Source: JAKAJA01 sp037440125 (GTDB taxonomy: Bacteria > Acidobacteriota > UBA4820 > DSQY01). From it: a DNA stretch of 59,681 nucleotides. The DNA lies in assembly GCA_037440125.1 (NCBI GenBank), contig JBBIUU010000007.1:1-59681 (forward strand). Direction: 5' to 3'. The first letter of the stretch is position 1, and each line of letters begins with the position of its first letter. Positions 15,828-24,649 of this stretch are shown here, in pieces. Under the pieces are notes generated by a model. It did not search any database, had not been told where the DNA came from, and was given only the letters and a program-made list of their open reading frames with translations. The translations under genes were made by a program, and so were the position numbers.

Positions 15828-18119
15828 CTACCTTCTCCTCCCGCCCCCACCGCCGCCGCGGAAACCGCCGCCGCCGCCGTACCCGCCGCGGCCGCCGCCG
15901 TAGCTCCCGCGCGACGCCCCGCTGTACCCGCCGCCCCGGTTGAAGTTGTTGGTCTGTGCGGTCCCGCGCTGGCGCGCCGTCGCATCGCGGTTGAGGCCCT
16001 GCATGTTCCCGCCGCCGGCACGGTCCATGTTGCCCGCCTGGGGCCGGTTGGCGCTGTTCCATCCGCCCTTGCCGTTCTGCTGCCAGCCGCCGTCGGCGCC
16101 GCGCCGGTAGACCTGGCCGTCCGATCCAGCGAAGACGTTGTTGGCCTTACCCTGCGATGCCCTCGGACGGTTGGCCATGTCCTGCCTGGACCGGTTGACT
16201 TGGTCTTTGGAGGCCCTGCGGTCGGGGTTGTTGCCACGGTTGTAGAGGTTGTTCGCCGGGAGCTGGCTGGGCTTGGCACCCTGCCCGGGCCGATTGCCCT
16301 GCCCGATGCCGCCGCCCTGGCCCGGCCGGTTGCCGCCCTGGCCGGGCTTGTACCCGGGCCAGTTCCCCGAGATGTTGCCGCGGCCGATGTTGATGTTGTT
16401 GATGCGGATGTTGTTGTAGACGCCGCCGCAGCCCCAGCAGCCGCCGCCCCAGCCCCAGTGGTTCCACGCCGCGCCCCACGCGAACCCCCACGCGAAGCCC
16501 CAGCCGAAGCCCGCGCCCATGCCCCAACCCCAGTACGGGCTGTAGTATGCGCCCCAGCCCCACGTCCACGCCCACGGGTAATAGTAGGCCCCGACCCAAC
16601 CGGGGTAGTACCAGCCGGTGCCGTACACCACCGTGCCGTAGTAGGGGTAGGCGCCGAGGTAGCCCGGCGTGTAGCCCACGTAGACCACTTCGGGCGTGGA
16701 GTCGTAGACTTCCACGTATTTGGTGTTGTAGAGGGGGTTGCTCGCGGGGATCTTGTCGACGCCGTCGGGGCGCTTGTCGCTCACCGTCCATGGGCCTGTG
16801 GGGCTCGCCGCCACGTACCAGATGCCGTCCTTGCAGAGGTAGTACCTGTCCTGCCACTTGAGGATCTGCTGGGCGGTGTTCACGGCGTACTGGAGGTCCG
16901 TGCCCTCCACGGCCTTGAACTGCGCGTCGCCGTCGAAGGAGCTCGTCACGTCCTCGGCCTGCCCGCGCTTGACCGCAGCCGTCTGAGGGATCTGCGTGTC
17001 CATCAGCGCATCCTTGGATTCCTCGGTGCCCGGGACGCTCGCCCGGACGGGTCCCTTGGCGGAGGAGGGCGGGATGGTGTTGAAGCTCGGCGGGAGGTCC
17101 GTGGGCTTCACAAAGGTCCACGGGCCTTTGAGGTCGGCGCTCTTGTACCAGCGCCCGGAGAGGAGGACGTAGTAGCTCTTGGAATTCACGTCCATGAAGA
17201 CGTTGCTGTCGGTGTTCTCCACGTAGAGCAGCTCGGCCGAGGACCCCACGGGGCGGAAGTCGGGGCGGCCGTCGGTCCAGATCAGCTCCGTCGGCACGGT
17301 GGCGGTGACGACCTGAGGCGGCGTGCCCGCCGCGAGGAGCGGGCTCTCGTCGTCCTTGGCCTGGTCTTTGGCGCCGGGCGGGATGGCCGCGACGACCTCG
17401 GGGGGCGGCGTGGCGCCCAGCTTCCAGGGGCCGAGCGGGTCTGCGGCGCCGTACCAGAGCTTCGTGTTCGTCATGTAGTAGGTCTTCGTGGCGGGGTCGA
17501 AGATGACGGGATAGGCCGTGTTGATGACCCGCTGCAGCTTGCTGTCCGGCATGTCGCGCAGGGTCGGCTGGCCGTCGTAGGCCACGAGGACCGTGGGCGT
17601 GTCGGTGACGACGATCTGCGGCGGGTCGTTCTTCAGGCCCTCCTCGGAGGCTTCGTCCTTCTTCGCGGCCTGGAGCATGGCGATGACGCGGTCCATGGAG
17701 ATAGGGTACGTGGGCCAGCTGGAGACCGCAGACTGAACGATGTCGATGTACTTCTGCTCCTGGTCCGGGGTGGCGTTGGGGAACCTCACGCGGGTGATCT
17801 GGACCTCGGAAAACTCGGCGTTGCGGCTGTCGCGGTCCACGTTGAGGCGGGCCTGGAACCAGAGCACGCCGAAGACCGGGTTGGTCTCGCCGTTCTTCAC
17901 GTAAGAGGTGGCGGCGCGGCCCGTGAAGACGTTGCCTTTCAGGTCCTCCGCCTGCGGCTGGTAGATGGTGATGGTCCCCTGGGGCACCACGATGTCCCGC
18001 GGCCAGCCCGGGTCGGTGTCCTGGGCGACGGCCGCGACCGCCGCCAAGGCGACGAGGGCCGCCGCGATGCACGTCCGCCAGAGGTTCCGAGATGTTTTCG
18101 CCGCCCTGCTGCGTTTCAT
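15828..18119 (-). CDS. W/Y/G-rich exported protein, paralogue 3 of 3 (763 aa)
   Basis: AAAGGGGAG before the ATG and a signal peptide (LVALAAVAAVAQ) set the start. Residues 38-56 carry GWPRDIVVPQGTITIYQPQ. Repeats lie at about 176-248, 277-350 and 390-458, each ending W-Y-x-x-A/S-x-x-x-x-GPW. Residues 479-565 are a W/Y/G-rich block (YTPGYLGAYPYYG; WGWGMGAGFGWGFAWGFAW), followed by NNIRINNINIGRGNISGNW. The tail (about 580-763) is Gly/Arg/Asn/Gln-rich and ends in RGGGGGGRRR. Paralogues 1 and 2 lie directly downstream on the same strand. Secretion is clear; function is not. The aromatic block could bind carbohydrate or self-assemble. Confidence 0.83.
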   Translation of the reverse strand: MKRSRAAKTSRNLWRTCIAAALVALAAVAAVAQDTDPGWPRDIVVPQGTITIYQPQAEDLKGNVFTGRAATSYVKNGETNPVFGVLWFQARLNVDRDSRNAEFSEVQITRVRFPNATPDQEQKYIDIVQSAVSSWPTYPISMDRVIAMLQAAKKDEASEEGLKNDPPQIVVTDTPTVLVAYDGQPTLRDMPDSKLQRVINTAYPVIFDPATKTYYMTNTKLWYGAADPLGPWKLGATPPPEVVAAIPPGAKDQAKDDESPLLAAGTPPQVVTATVPTELIWTDGRPDFRPVGSSAELLYVENTDSNVFMDVNSKSYYVLLSGRWYKSADLKGPWTFVKPTDLPPSFNTIPPSSAKGPVRASVPGTEESKDALMDTQIPQTAAVKRGQAEDVTSSFDGDAQFKAVEGTDLQYAVNTAQQILKWQDRYYLCKDGIWYVAASPTGPWTVSDKRPDGVDKIPASNPLYNTKYVEVYDSTPEVVYVGYTPGYLGAYPYYGTVVYGTGWYYPGWVGAYYYPWAWTWGWGAYYSPYWGWGMGAGFGWGFAWGFAWGAAWNHWGWGGGCWGCGGVYNNIRINNINIGRGNISGNWPGYKPGQGGNRPGQGGGIGQGNRPGQGAKPSQLPANNLYNRGNNPDRRASKDQVNRSRQDMANRPRASQGKANNVFAGSDGQVYRRGADGGWQQNGKGGWNSANRPQAGNMDRAGGGNMQGLNRDATARQRGTAQTNNFNRGGGYSGASRGSYGGGRGGYGGGGGFRGGGGGGRRR

Positions 18120-18222
18120 GGGTCTCCCCTTTGCTATCGGTTCGTTCCGGCGCGGGGGCGTCCGTCTTCACCGCCCCGCGATTGTCTTTTCTCTAATGCC
18201 TTTTCCCTGTTTTTTCTTTCAC

Positions 18223-18254
18223 CAGCTCTCCAGCTCCCCAGCTCTCCAGCTCTA
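18223..18254. repeat. 8-bp tandem array (CAGCTCTC-type, 4 copies) overlapping the MscS gene stop
   Basis: Octamers CAGCTCTC, CAGCTCCC, CAGCTCTC and CAGCTCTA end at 18254 and overlap the stop codon of the minus-strand gene at 18252. Confidence 0.75.
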
Positions 18255-19982
18255 TTCCTTGCCCGGCCCTATCTTCTCTACGCGGAACGCCGGCGCCTCG
18301 TAGCCCGCCGGCCGGTGATCCGCCGGAGTGGTGACCGTGTTGCCGTCGCGGAGGGCGTGGTAGGCCGGGGACATGATCTCCACGCCGGCCGCGTTGAAGG
18401 CCTCCTGGATGTTCTGGTGGAGCTCGCCGTAGAGCCTCGGCTGCTCGCACGCCTCGCGCGTGAAGGCGTTGATCTGGTAGCTCACGTAGGAGTCGTCCAG
18501 GCTCGTCTGGAGCACGAAGGGCGAAGGCTCGCCCAGGACGCCGCGCGTCCTGAGCGCCGCCTCGACGAGGAGCGCGTGCACCGTGCGCCACGACGCGTCG
18601 TAGCCGATGGTCACGGTGGTGTGCAGGATGAGGCCGGGACCCTCCCGGGCCATGTCGCTGAAGTTGAGGATGTGGCTGCCCACCATCTGGGAGCTCGGCA
18701 CCGTGATGACCACGTTCTTGGACGTGCGGAGCTTCGTCACGAGGAGGCTCACGTCCTCCACCCGGCCCTCCGTGTCCCCCACACGCACCCAGTCCCCCGT
18801 GTGGTAGGGCCTCATGCTCATGAGCACCAGGCCGTTAAAGAGGTTGTTGATGGCCGTGGAGGACCCGAAGGTGGCGAGCGCGCCCAGGAAGATCGAGATG
18901 CCCTTGAAGGCGGGCGTGTCGGAGCCCGGGATGTAAGGGAAGATGATGACGGCGACACCGACGATGACGAGCGTCCTCGCGATGCGGTAGTACGCGCCGG
19001 ACCACTCGGGGTACATCCAGTGGATGGTCATCTCGCCCGCGGCCACGCGGTCGAAGAACCACCGGACGAGCCGGCTCGCGTAGAAGGCCACGACGCAGAT
19101 GACCGCGATGAACAGCAGGTTCGGGATGTACTTCAGGAACCCCTGCCACAGCGCCCTCACCGGAGCGAGGCCGTAGTCGGCCAGGATGACCGCCAGCTCG
19201 CGCGTCCACGGGAAGAGGGAGAACACCATGGCGAGGGCGACATAGATCAGGGCCACGACGAGGGCCAGGCGGAGGAGACGCAGGGCGGCGAGGATGCCCC
19301 GGACGAGATGGGCGTGGCCGACGGCGCCGGCGGCCCTCTGCCGGCCGATCCACCCCTCCTTCTCGCACCAGGCGTTCACCCTCGCCTCGACCCAGCGGTG
19401 GCCCCGCCGCGTGACGAAGAGCGCCCCCGCGAGGATCACGAGGGCGATGACGGCAAAGGCCGCGTCCTGCCAGAGGGCCTCCTCCGAGTGCTCCAGGCGA
19501 TAGGTGGCGATGGCGTCCTTGCAGGTTTGCAGGACCTTGTCGGCGAGGGCCTGCCTCGGCATGTCGTACGCCCCGGCATCCTCGTCGGTGATCACGCCGA
19601 TGAGGATCCCGCGGTAGAGGAACTCCGAGGCGCCCGGGGTCTCCCTGACCGTCAGCGCCCTCTCGTCGTAGGAGGGGTCCTTGCCCAGGGCCTCCAGGCG
19701 CTTCTCTAGGGTCCGCGCCCTCATGGCCGCCGTGAAGGGTCCCGTGTCGGCGCGGATGCGCAGGATCACCCGGCCGTCTAGCATGACTGGGACGCCCGCG
19801 GGCTCCTCGGAGGGCTCCTTGGTGCCTGGCGCCGATTGGGGAGACTCGGGAGCCTGGGCGGCCGGAGCCGGCGCCTGCGCCGTGGGCGCCTGAGCGGCAA
19901 GCGCCGTGGCGGCGGCGAGGAGAGCGAGGAGGGCCGCGCCAAAGAATATATTATGCCCGCAGGACCTGGCCCTGTTCTTCAT
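18252..19982 (-). CDS. mechanosensitive ion channel family protein (MscS-like)
   Basis: This 576-aa inner-membrane protein has a signal-like N terminus, an Ala/Pro/Gln-rich stretch (about 30-60) and a periplasmic domain. About five membrane segments follow, then the MscS core: FKGISIFLGALATFGSSTAI (pore-lining helix), NNLFNGLVLMSMRPYHTGDW and VRVGDTEGRVEDVSLLVTKL, which is the canonical beta domain. VVITVPSSQMVGSHILNFS is the conserved 'x-x-P-N/S-x-x-x' stretch. It belongs to the larger MscS homologues with an extended periplasmic N terminus. Role: release of solutes on osmotic downshock, inferred from the family. No strong ribosome site is visible before the ATG at 19982; a slightly different start is possible. 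Confidence 0.88.
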   Translation of the reverse strand: MKNRARSCGHNIFFGAALLALLAAATALAAQAPTAQAPAPAAQAPESPQSAPGTKEPSEEPAGVPVMLDGRVILRIRADTGPFTAAMRARTLEKRLEALGKDPSYDERALTVRETPGASEFLYRGILIGVITDEDAGAYDMPRQALADKVLQTCKDAIATYRLEHSEEALWQDAAFAVIALVILAGALFVTRRGHRWVEARVNAWCEKEGWIGRQRAAGAVGHAHLVRGILAALRLLRLALVVALIYVALAMVFSLFPWTRELAVILADYGLAPVRALWQGFLKYIPNLLFIAVICVVAFYASRLVRWFFDRVAAGEMTIHWMYPEWSGAYYRIARTLVIVGVAVIIFPYIPGSDTPAFKGISIFLGALATFGSSTAINNLFNGLVLMSMRPYHTGDWVRVGDTEGRVEDVSLLVTKLRTSKNVVITVPSSQMVGSHILNFSDMAREGPGLILHTTVTIGYDASWRTVHALLVEAALRTRGVLGEPSPFVLQTSLDDSYVSYQINAFTREACEQPRLYGELHQNIQEAFNAAGVEIMSPAYHALRDGNTVTTPADHRPAGYEAPAFRVEKIGPGKE

Positions 19983-20045
19983 CTGAATAAGTATGCCAGA
20001 GCCTGACGAAATTTGAAGGGGGCGGACTCCCCGAGCGCCGTGCGC

Positions 20046-20229
20046 TCAGCCCAGGGGCAGGCCGGCCGTGCCGCGCTCCAGATTCAGGAGCCTCTGCTTT
20101 CGCCAGAGCCCGCCGCCGTATCCGCCGAGCTTCCCGTCCTTGTTCACGACGCGGTGGCACGGGATGAGGATGGCGATGCGGTTCATGCCGTTGGCCGTGC
20201 CCGCAGCCCGTCTCGCCTCGGGGGCGTCC
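20046..20229 (-). pseudogene. truncated ada/ogt-type methyltransferase fragment (3' end only)
   Basis: The frame encodes AAGTANGMNRIAILIPCHRV followed by NKDGKLGGYGGGLWRKQRLL, which is the C-terminal active-site part of the complete ada gene at 24650. Nothing upstream matches Ada: the frame runs back into the end of the aspartic-protease gene at 20251, so the fragment has no start of its own and lacks the DNA-binding wing and N-terminal domains. The stretch 20092-20204 is identical base for base to 24681-24793 (113 of 113). Its 3' end differs from ada after the last Leu-Glu-Arg-Gly. It is best read as a duplicated remnant. Confidence 0.85.
20074..20224. repeat. 151-bp direct repeat, left copy (ada 3' end)
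   Basis: By manual alignment it matches 24663-24813 in the same orientation with five or six mismatches, including a 113-bp identical core. Together the two copies bracket about 4.4 kb holding three minus-strand genes. Confidence 0.88.
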
Positions 20230-20250
20230 GTCTCGTAAGCGACCTGACTT

Positions 20251-21837
20251 CTACCGCGGCGGGACATAGGAAGGGATGTTCGCCGGAGATGGAACCACTC
20301 GACCCAGGCGGTTGAGCTTGGGGCTACGATACAGACCTCCGCTGTAGCGGAGCAAGATCAACCGGCAGGCCGGGCCGTCGAATACGATCCGGTACGTGGA
20401 AAGGACGTCCATCCCCAGGACCCCGAACACAGGAAGGGGAAAACGTCGAGGGATGTCGGCGACCCGGAGCCAGGGGAAAGGCTCTTCCCTGCCCGCGAAG
20501 CCGACCCTCACCGCCTCGACGAACCCCGTCAGGAAGGGACCAGAAGCGCCCCTTCCCACCCCCGCCTGAAACTTCCCCGAGTTCAGGTGCATACCCAGCG
20601 CCCTCGTGCCCTCCTCCGAGAGCAAAGTCGCATCAGCTCCCGTATCGAGGATGAACGGGTAGGGTCCCTTCCCGTCGACGGTCACGGGTACCAGTGGAAT
20701 CCCCCGCACCCAGAGCACGGGCAGGTCGGCCGTCGGTTCCTTTCCGAGAACTTGTTTCGCCGGCGTCCCGGTGCGCCAGAGCGTCAGCCGGCTGCCGCGC
20801 CGGTCCCAGTCCGCGACCCCGTCGAGGAAGGGGCTCAGTCCTACGATTCCGGAGCGTCCGCGCTCCTCCAGGCGCTCGTCGTCGGCGAGCAAGGCGGGGA
20901 GGTTGTTCGCGCGCAGGTGTCCCGCCTCGAGAGTCGGGAGCGCCACCATGCCTCGGGCCCGAAGGTCGCCTCCTCCCATCCCCGCCACCTCTGCCCGGCC
21001 GATGGTGTCTAGTTCCAGCGACCTTGCCACCTTTGGATCCAGCAGGAGGACATCGGTGCCCGTGTCCAGCTGGAGCCTCCCGTCTCGCTTCCCCGCCAAC
21101 CGCACCTTCAACGCAAGCCCGTCGGGCGTTGCCGGGATGACATCAGGAAACTCTCCAGGCAAGACCACCGACGAACCGCCCCTGGAGCATAGAGCCTCCC
21201 GTGTCTGCCACTCTTCCTTGGCCTGGAGGCTCTCTGGATGGCTTTGATTGAGGCTGAGCAGCGCCGCACGGCTATCGGCGCACGAGGCCTGCTGGGCGAC
21301 GAGACGGAGCGCGTCGTCGCTGACCGGGATACCCCGGTCTCGGACTTGGGCGAGGAGAGCCGAAACGTCGGGGAACCGGCGCTGCAACAGGAGGGCCGCC
21401 AGCATCTTCGGCAGCGCTCGCGGGGCTGCCCTCTCATCGTCGAGAAGGGGGCGCCAGACCTCGACCGCCTCGCGCGCTCGGAATGACGCCAGGAGGACGT
21501 CTCCCTCGAGAAGCCTGATTCCCGGGTCGCCGGGGAATCGCTGTGCAAGGGCCTTCGCGAGATCGAGGGCCTCCCCCCAGCGGCCCATGAGATAGAGACA
21601 TTGCAGGCGCCCGGTGGCGATGGCCGGGTCATGGGGCTGCTCCCGCATCCCCGCCTCGAGGAGGGGAAGGGCTTCCCCAACCCTCCCCTCCGCCAACCAA
21701 CTTAGACCGCTCACAGCCGCTGAAATGGGCTGAGGTCTTTCCTCGGAGCGAGCCGTGCCGCGGTCCTGACACTGGACCTCGCTGATCCAGAGGGTGACTG
21801 CCACCGCGAAGGCCCACAAGGCCACCGATCTCACCAT
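20251..21837 (-). CDS. TPR plus two retropepsin-like aspartic protease domains, exported (528 aa)
   Basis: The start at 21837 follows GAGGAG by eight bases and gives a signal peptide (SVALWAFAVAVTLWISEVQ). Residues 45-215 form TPR-like helices (GEALPLLEAGMREQPHDPAI, GEALDLAKALAQRFPGDPGI). Two clan-AA domains follow: GRLQLDTGTDVLLL (Asp-Thr-Gly at 258-260) and YPFILDTGADATLLS (398-400), each with a later hydrophobic-Gly partner (SGIVGLSPFLDGV; VFGVLGMDVLSTY). Two D-T-G motifs in one chain suggest a bilobed, pepsin-like enzyme assembled from retropepsin-type halves. Acting outside the cytoplasm is inferred from the signal peptide. The paralogue at 22905 shares the layout. Confidence 0.85.
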   Translation of the reverse strand: MVRSVALWAFAVAVTLWISEVQCQDRGTARSEERPQPISAAVSGLSWLAEGRVGEALPLLEAGMREQPHDPAIATGRLQCLYLMGRWGEALDLAKALAQRFPGDPGIRLLEGDVLLASFRAREAVEVWRPLLDDERAAPRALPKMLAALLLQRRFPDVSALLAQVRDRGIPVSDDALRLVAQQASCADSRAALLSLNQSHPESLQAKEEWQTREALCSRGGSSVVLPGEFPDVIPATPDGLALKVRLAGKRDGRLQLDTGTDVLLLDPKVARSLELDTIGRAEVAGMGGGDLRARGMVALPTLEAGHLRANNLPALLADDERLEERGRSGIVGLSPFLDGVADWDRRGSRLTLWRTGTPAKQVLGKEPTADLPVLWVRGIPLVPVTVDGKGPYPFILDTGADATLLSEEGTRALGMHLNSGKFQAGVGRGASGPFLTGFVEAVRVGFAGREEPFPWLRVADIPRRFPLPVFGVLGMDVLSTYRIVFDGPACRLILLRYSGGLYRSPKLNRLGRVVPSPANIPSYVPPR

Positions 21838-22055
21838 CAAACGCTCCTCGAGGAGCACCCGTGATGGCGATTATCCCCAAGCATCTCGCCTGAGACCCAG
21901 CCCCTAAGAGGGTCCCGGAGAGAAAGCTCAACCGAGTCCCGCCTGATGCAACCTCAGGGCATCAACGATGGCTGGCCCAAGGTCCTCTCCAGCCTGAAGG
22001 CCCTCCTCAAGTCGCGAGGGCCGGTCGGGCCCAATGCCTCGCGGGATTGCTCCGG

Positions 22056-22673
22056 CTAGCGACTCCACGGGATCGTGACGGGCACCTCGAGGCTGACTCC
22101 GCTCTTGGGGTCGGTGAAGGTCAGTTTGTACTCGCCGGGGTCCTTCCCCGCCGGGTTGGCAAAGTATAGAAACGTGCCTGTGTAGGTCCTCAACTGAATC
22201 TCACCGTTCTCGCGCAGAGTGCTGGGGAAACCCGAAGGGTTGGCGAAGAACACAGGCGCAGTCACGAAGTTGAACGCGTCGGCGAAGTGCGAAGACACTT
22301 GATCTCCAGACTCCACCACCCTGTGATCGAATTTGTAGTCAGCCGAAATGAGGTTCGGGCCATAATCCCTCCTCAACTCCTCGACGCTGGCGACCGGGTG
22401 GCTGACGCCTTTGGGGTCAGTCACCGTGAAGGATGCACGGGTGATGTAGACCGTGCCCTTGGTTTCTTTGCCGAGCCAAACCCTCATGGGGATGTACTTT
22501 TCGCCGCCACGGAGGCGCGTGACGCTGACATCGGCCATGAGCGTCAACCCGTCCTTGTCGACGCTGAACAGGTTGGCCGTAAGCTTCTGGACCGATGCGG
22601 GCTGAGCCGCCAGCAGTGCGAGCGCGCCCACAAGGAACCCCGCCCCGACCGTCAACACACCTCTCTTGTTCAT
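22056..22673 (-). CDS. exported protein of unknown function (205 aa), paralogue of 1557-2174
   Basis: Start at 22673 is chosen because GGAAAGGGGG lies just upstream and the product then opens with a signal peptide (MNKRGVLTVGAGFLVGALAL). The mature part is beta-rich with TLMADVSVTRLRGGEKYIPM, GTVYITRASFTVTDPKGVSH and a C terminus reading GEYKLTFTDPKSGVSLEVPV. It is the same length as, and alignable with, the protein encoded at 1557. It sits between the two aspartic-protease genes on the same strand, within the segment bounded by the ada direct repeat. The family is not recognised; association with the proteases (as substrate, chaperone or inhibitor) is only a contextual guess. Confidence 0.8.
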   Translation of the reverse strand: MNKRGVLTVGAGFLVGALALLAAQPASVQKLTANLFSVDKDGLTLMADVSVTRLRGGEKYIPMRVWLGKETKGTVYITRASFTVTDPKGVSHPVASVEELRRDYGPNLISADYKFDHRVVESGDQVSSHFADAFNFVTAPVFFANPSGFPSTLRENGEIQLRTYTGTFLYFANPAGKDPGEYKLTFTDPKSGVSLEVPVTIPWSR

Positions 22674-22904
22674 GATCGGCCCCCTTTCCTTGGAGGATGA
22701 CGTCATCGGGGCGAGCTCGCCGCGAGCTACTTGCCACCAATCGATGCCATCTGTCTGATTTCAAAGCAAAGAGAGTGCCAGTTTTCGGCGAGAACGAAAC
22801 CTCCGTCCACTGGACGCTTACAGCCATTTATCTGTCCTCCCGTCCGTCCCATGAGGCAGCCGTGTGTCCACCGCCCTGGACAGTGGGTGTTTGGACCGAA
22901 CTGT

Positions 22905-24521
22905 CTATTTGGGTCCACCCCTCGTCTGAGGAATCGCGGGCTTCTCCTGGGGTGGAGGCATGGCGTTTTCTGCGGGCCGTGACGAGTTGGCCGGCGGCCT
23001 GTTGAGCGTGGGATCCCGATAGCGCTTGCTAGGATATGCACGAAGATAGATTCTGCATCCCGGACCATCGAAGACGACGCGGTAGTCGTCGATGAAATCT
23101 TGGCCGAGGAACCCATAGACGGGCCCCGAAAACCGTTGGGGGATTTCCGTGAGTTGGACCCACGGAAGGGGGTCTTGCTGGCCTCCGATGGTGAGGGTAA
23201 CCGGGTCGGTGTAACTCACGCCGAAGGTCCCCGACGCCCCGTAGCCTTTCGTCCGCTCAAAACCCCCGGAACTAGGTGTCAGGCCTAGCAGGGAGCAAAA
23301 TTGAGCCGCGAGGATAGTGTTCGAGGCACCCGTATCGAAGAGGAACGGATAGGGGCCCTTCCCGTTGATCGAGACCGGCACCAGTGGAATCCCTCGAAAC
23401 CAGAGGACGGGAAGGGAGATATCTGGCTTTCCTCCGAAAATGGATTCTGCCGGAGTCCCCGCCGGCCAGAAGGCGTATCGGGAATGCCTGTGGTCTTGCT
23501 CCACAACATAATCGAGGAATGGGCCAAGGCCCATTTTCACGGCGGGATTCCGCCATTCCCCCACCGACAAGGTTGCGGGGAGGTTCAAGAGCTTCAAGGT
23601 TCCCACCTCGAAGGAATCCAGAAGACATTTTTTCCCCAACCGAGCGCCCCGCTCCCCAAGCCCCACGAACCGTGCCGAACCCAGAGCGGTCAAGCCCAGA
23701 CGATTCACCAGCTTCTTCGGGGCGTACAACACCACCATCTGGCTCCCAGAATCGAAGGCCAGGGGGACCGTCTCTTTTCCGTTCAGCGACGCCTTCTTCT
23801 CATTGCTGAGGAAGGAGGTGCGAATGACGTCAGGGGTGGAGCGGGGGGCAACTGTTGAGGTTCCACCCCGGTCGCAGAGGCCGCCCTGCACTTTGAGCTC
23901 TTCCTCTGGCGCGGGGTCCCCGGGGTGGCGTTTGGCGAGGTCTGCTAGGAAGAAGAGCTTCTCGGGGCATCCGCAGGCTTGGGCCGCCAGGTTCAAGGAG
24001 GCGTCGTCGAAGGTCACGCCTTGAGACTTCGCCTCTGTGGCCAGTCTTCCTGCCTCTTCAAACCGTCTCTGAGCCAGCAAGGCGCCGAGCATCCTGGGCA
24101 GTGCCCTCCCGCCCTCTTTCGGGTCCTTCAGCAAAGATCGCCAAATCTCCACCGCCTCGGAGGGGCGGAAGGAGACGAAGAGGGTTTCCCCCACCATGAT
24201 GCGGATATCAGCGTCGCCGGGGAATCTCTGGAGGAGAGCCTGTCCGGCTGTAAGCGCCTCATCCCATCTCGCCAGATCCAGCAGGCACTGGGCACGTGCG
24301 AGACCCAGTTTGGGGTCGTCGGGAGAACGGGCGATCTCTGACTCGAGAATCGGTAGCGCCTCGGCAAGTCTGCCTTCCGCCACGAGGGTCATTCCCTGAG
24401 AGATAGACCCAGGCGCGGTGGGTGATTCCGATACAGAAGGTCGGGCTGGGGATTCGCCCAACACGTTGAGTAGCACAAGGCCACCCGCCATGACCATCCA
24501 TGCCATCTTACGCAAATCCAT
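22905..24521 (-). CDS. TPR plus two retropepsin-like aspartic protease domains, exported (538 aa)
   Basis: ATG at 24521 (GAGGGG nine bases upstream) is preferred over the TTG one codon earlier. Signal peptide, then TPR-like helices (LAEALPILESEIARSPDDPK; WDEALTAGQALLQRFPGDAD) up to about 215. The first protease lobe carries Asp-Ser-Gly (LAFDSGSQMVVLY, 257-259), the second Asp-Thr-Gly (YPFLFDTGASNTILA, 396-398). Both D-S-G and D-T-G are active-site forms in aspartic proteases. Conserved blocks shared with the 20251 protein include LPVLWFRGIPLVPVSINGKG. Base composition is lower than its surroundings (34 of 60 G+C in the line at 23401, against 41 of 60 at 25201), hinting at transfer. Confidence 0.85.
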   Translation of the reverse strand: MDLRKMAWMVMAGGLVLLNVLGESPARPSVSESPTAPGSISQGMTLVAEGRLAEALPILESEIARSPDDPKLGLARAQCLLDLARWDEALTAGQALLQRFPGDADIRIMVGETLFVSFRPSEAVEIWRSLLKDPKEGGRALPRMLGALLAQRRFEEAGRLATEAKSQGVTFDDASLNLAAQACGCPEKLFFLADLAKRHPGDPAPEEELKVQGGLCDRGGTSTVAPRSTPDVIRTSFLSNEKKASLNGKETVPLAFDSGSQMVVLYAPKKLVNRLGLTALGSARFVGLGERGARLGKKCLLDSFEVGTLKLLNLPATLSVGEWRNPAVKMGLGPFLDYVVEQDHRHSRYAFWPAGTPAESIFGGKPDISLPVLWFRGIPLVPVSINGKGPYPFLFDTGASNTILAAQFCSLLGLTPSSGGFERTKGYGASGTFGVSYTDPVTLTIGGQQDPLPWVQLTEIPQRFSGPVYGFLGQDFIDDYRVVFDGPGCRIYLRAYPSKRYRDPTLNRPPANSSRPAENAMPPPQEKPAIPQTRGGPK

Positions 24522-24649
24522 CAACGAATCCCCTCAGGGGTTTCGTATTACTTTTTAAAGCATATCACAGGGGCCGGACCAGTAGCCGAGGCAAGTTCGG
24601 GGAGGAGGCGACTCGTCACGCAGCGGGGCCTGACACTCCTCCTATTCTC

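Noticed and set aside
20046..20267. Small intact methyltransferase gene (73 aa)
   Set aside because: Its proposed ATG lies within the end of the aspartic-protease gene, its first residues match no methyltransferase, and the rest is a near-identical copy of the ada 3' end; it is called a pseudogene.
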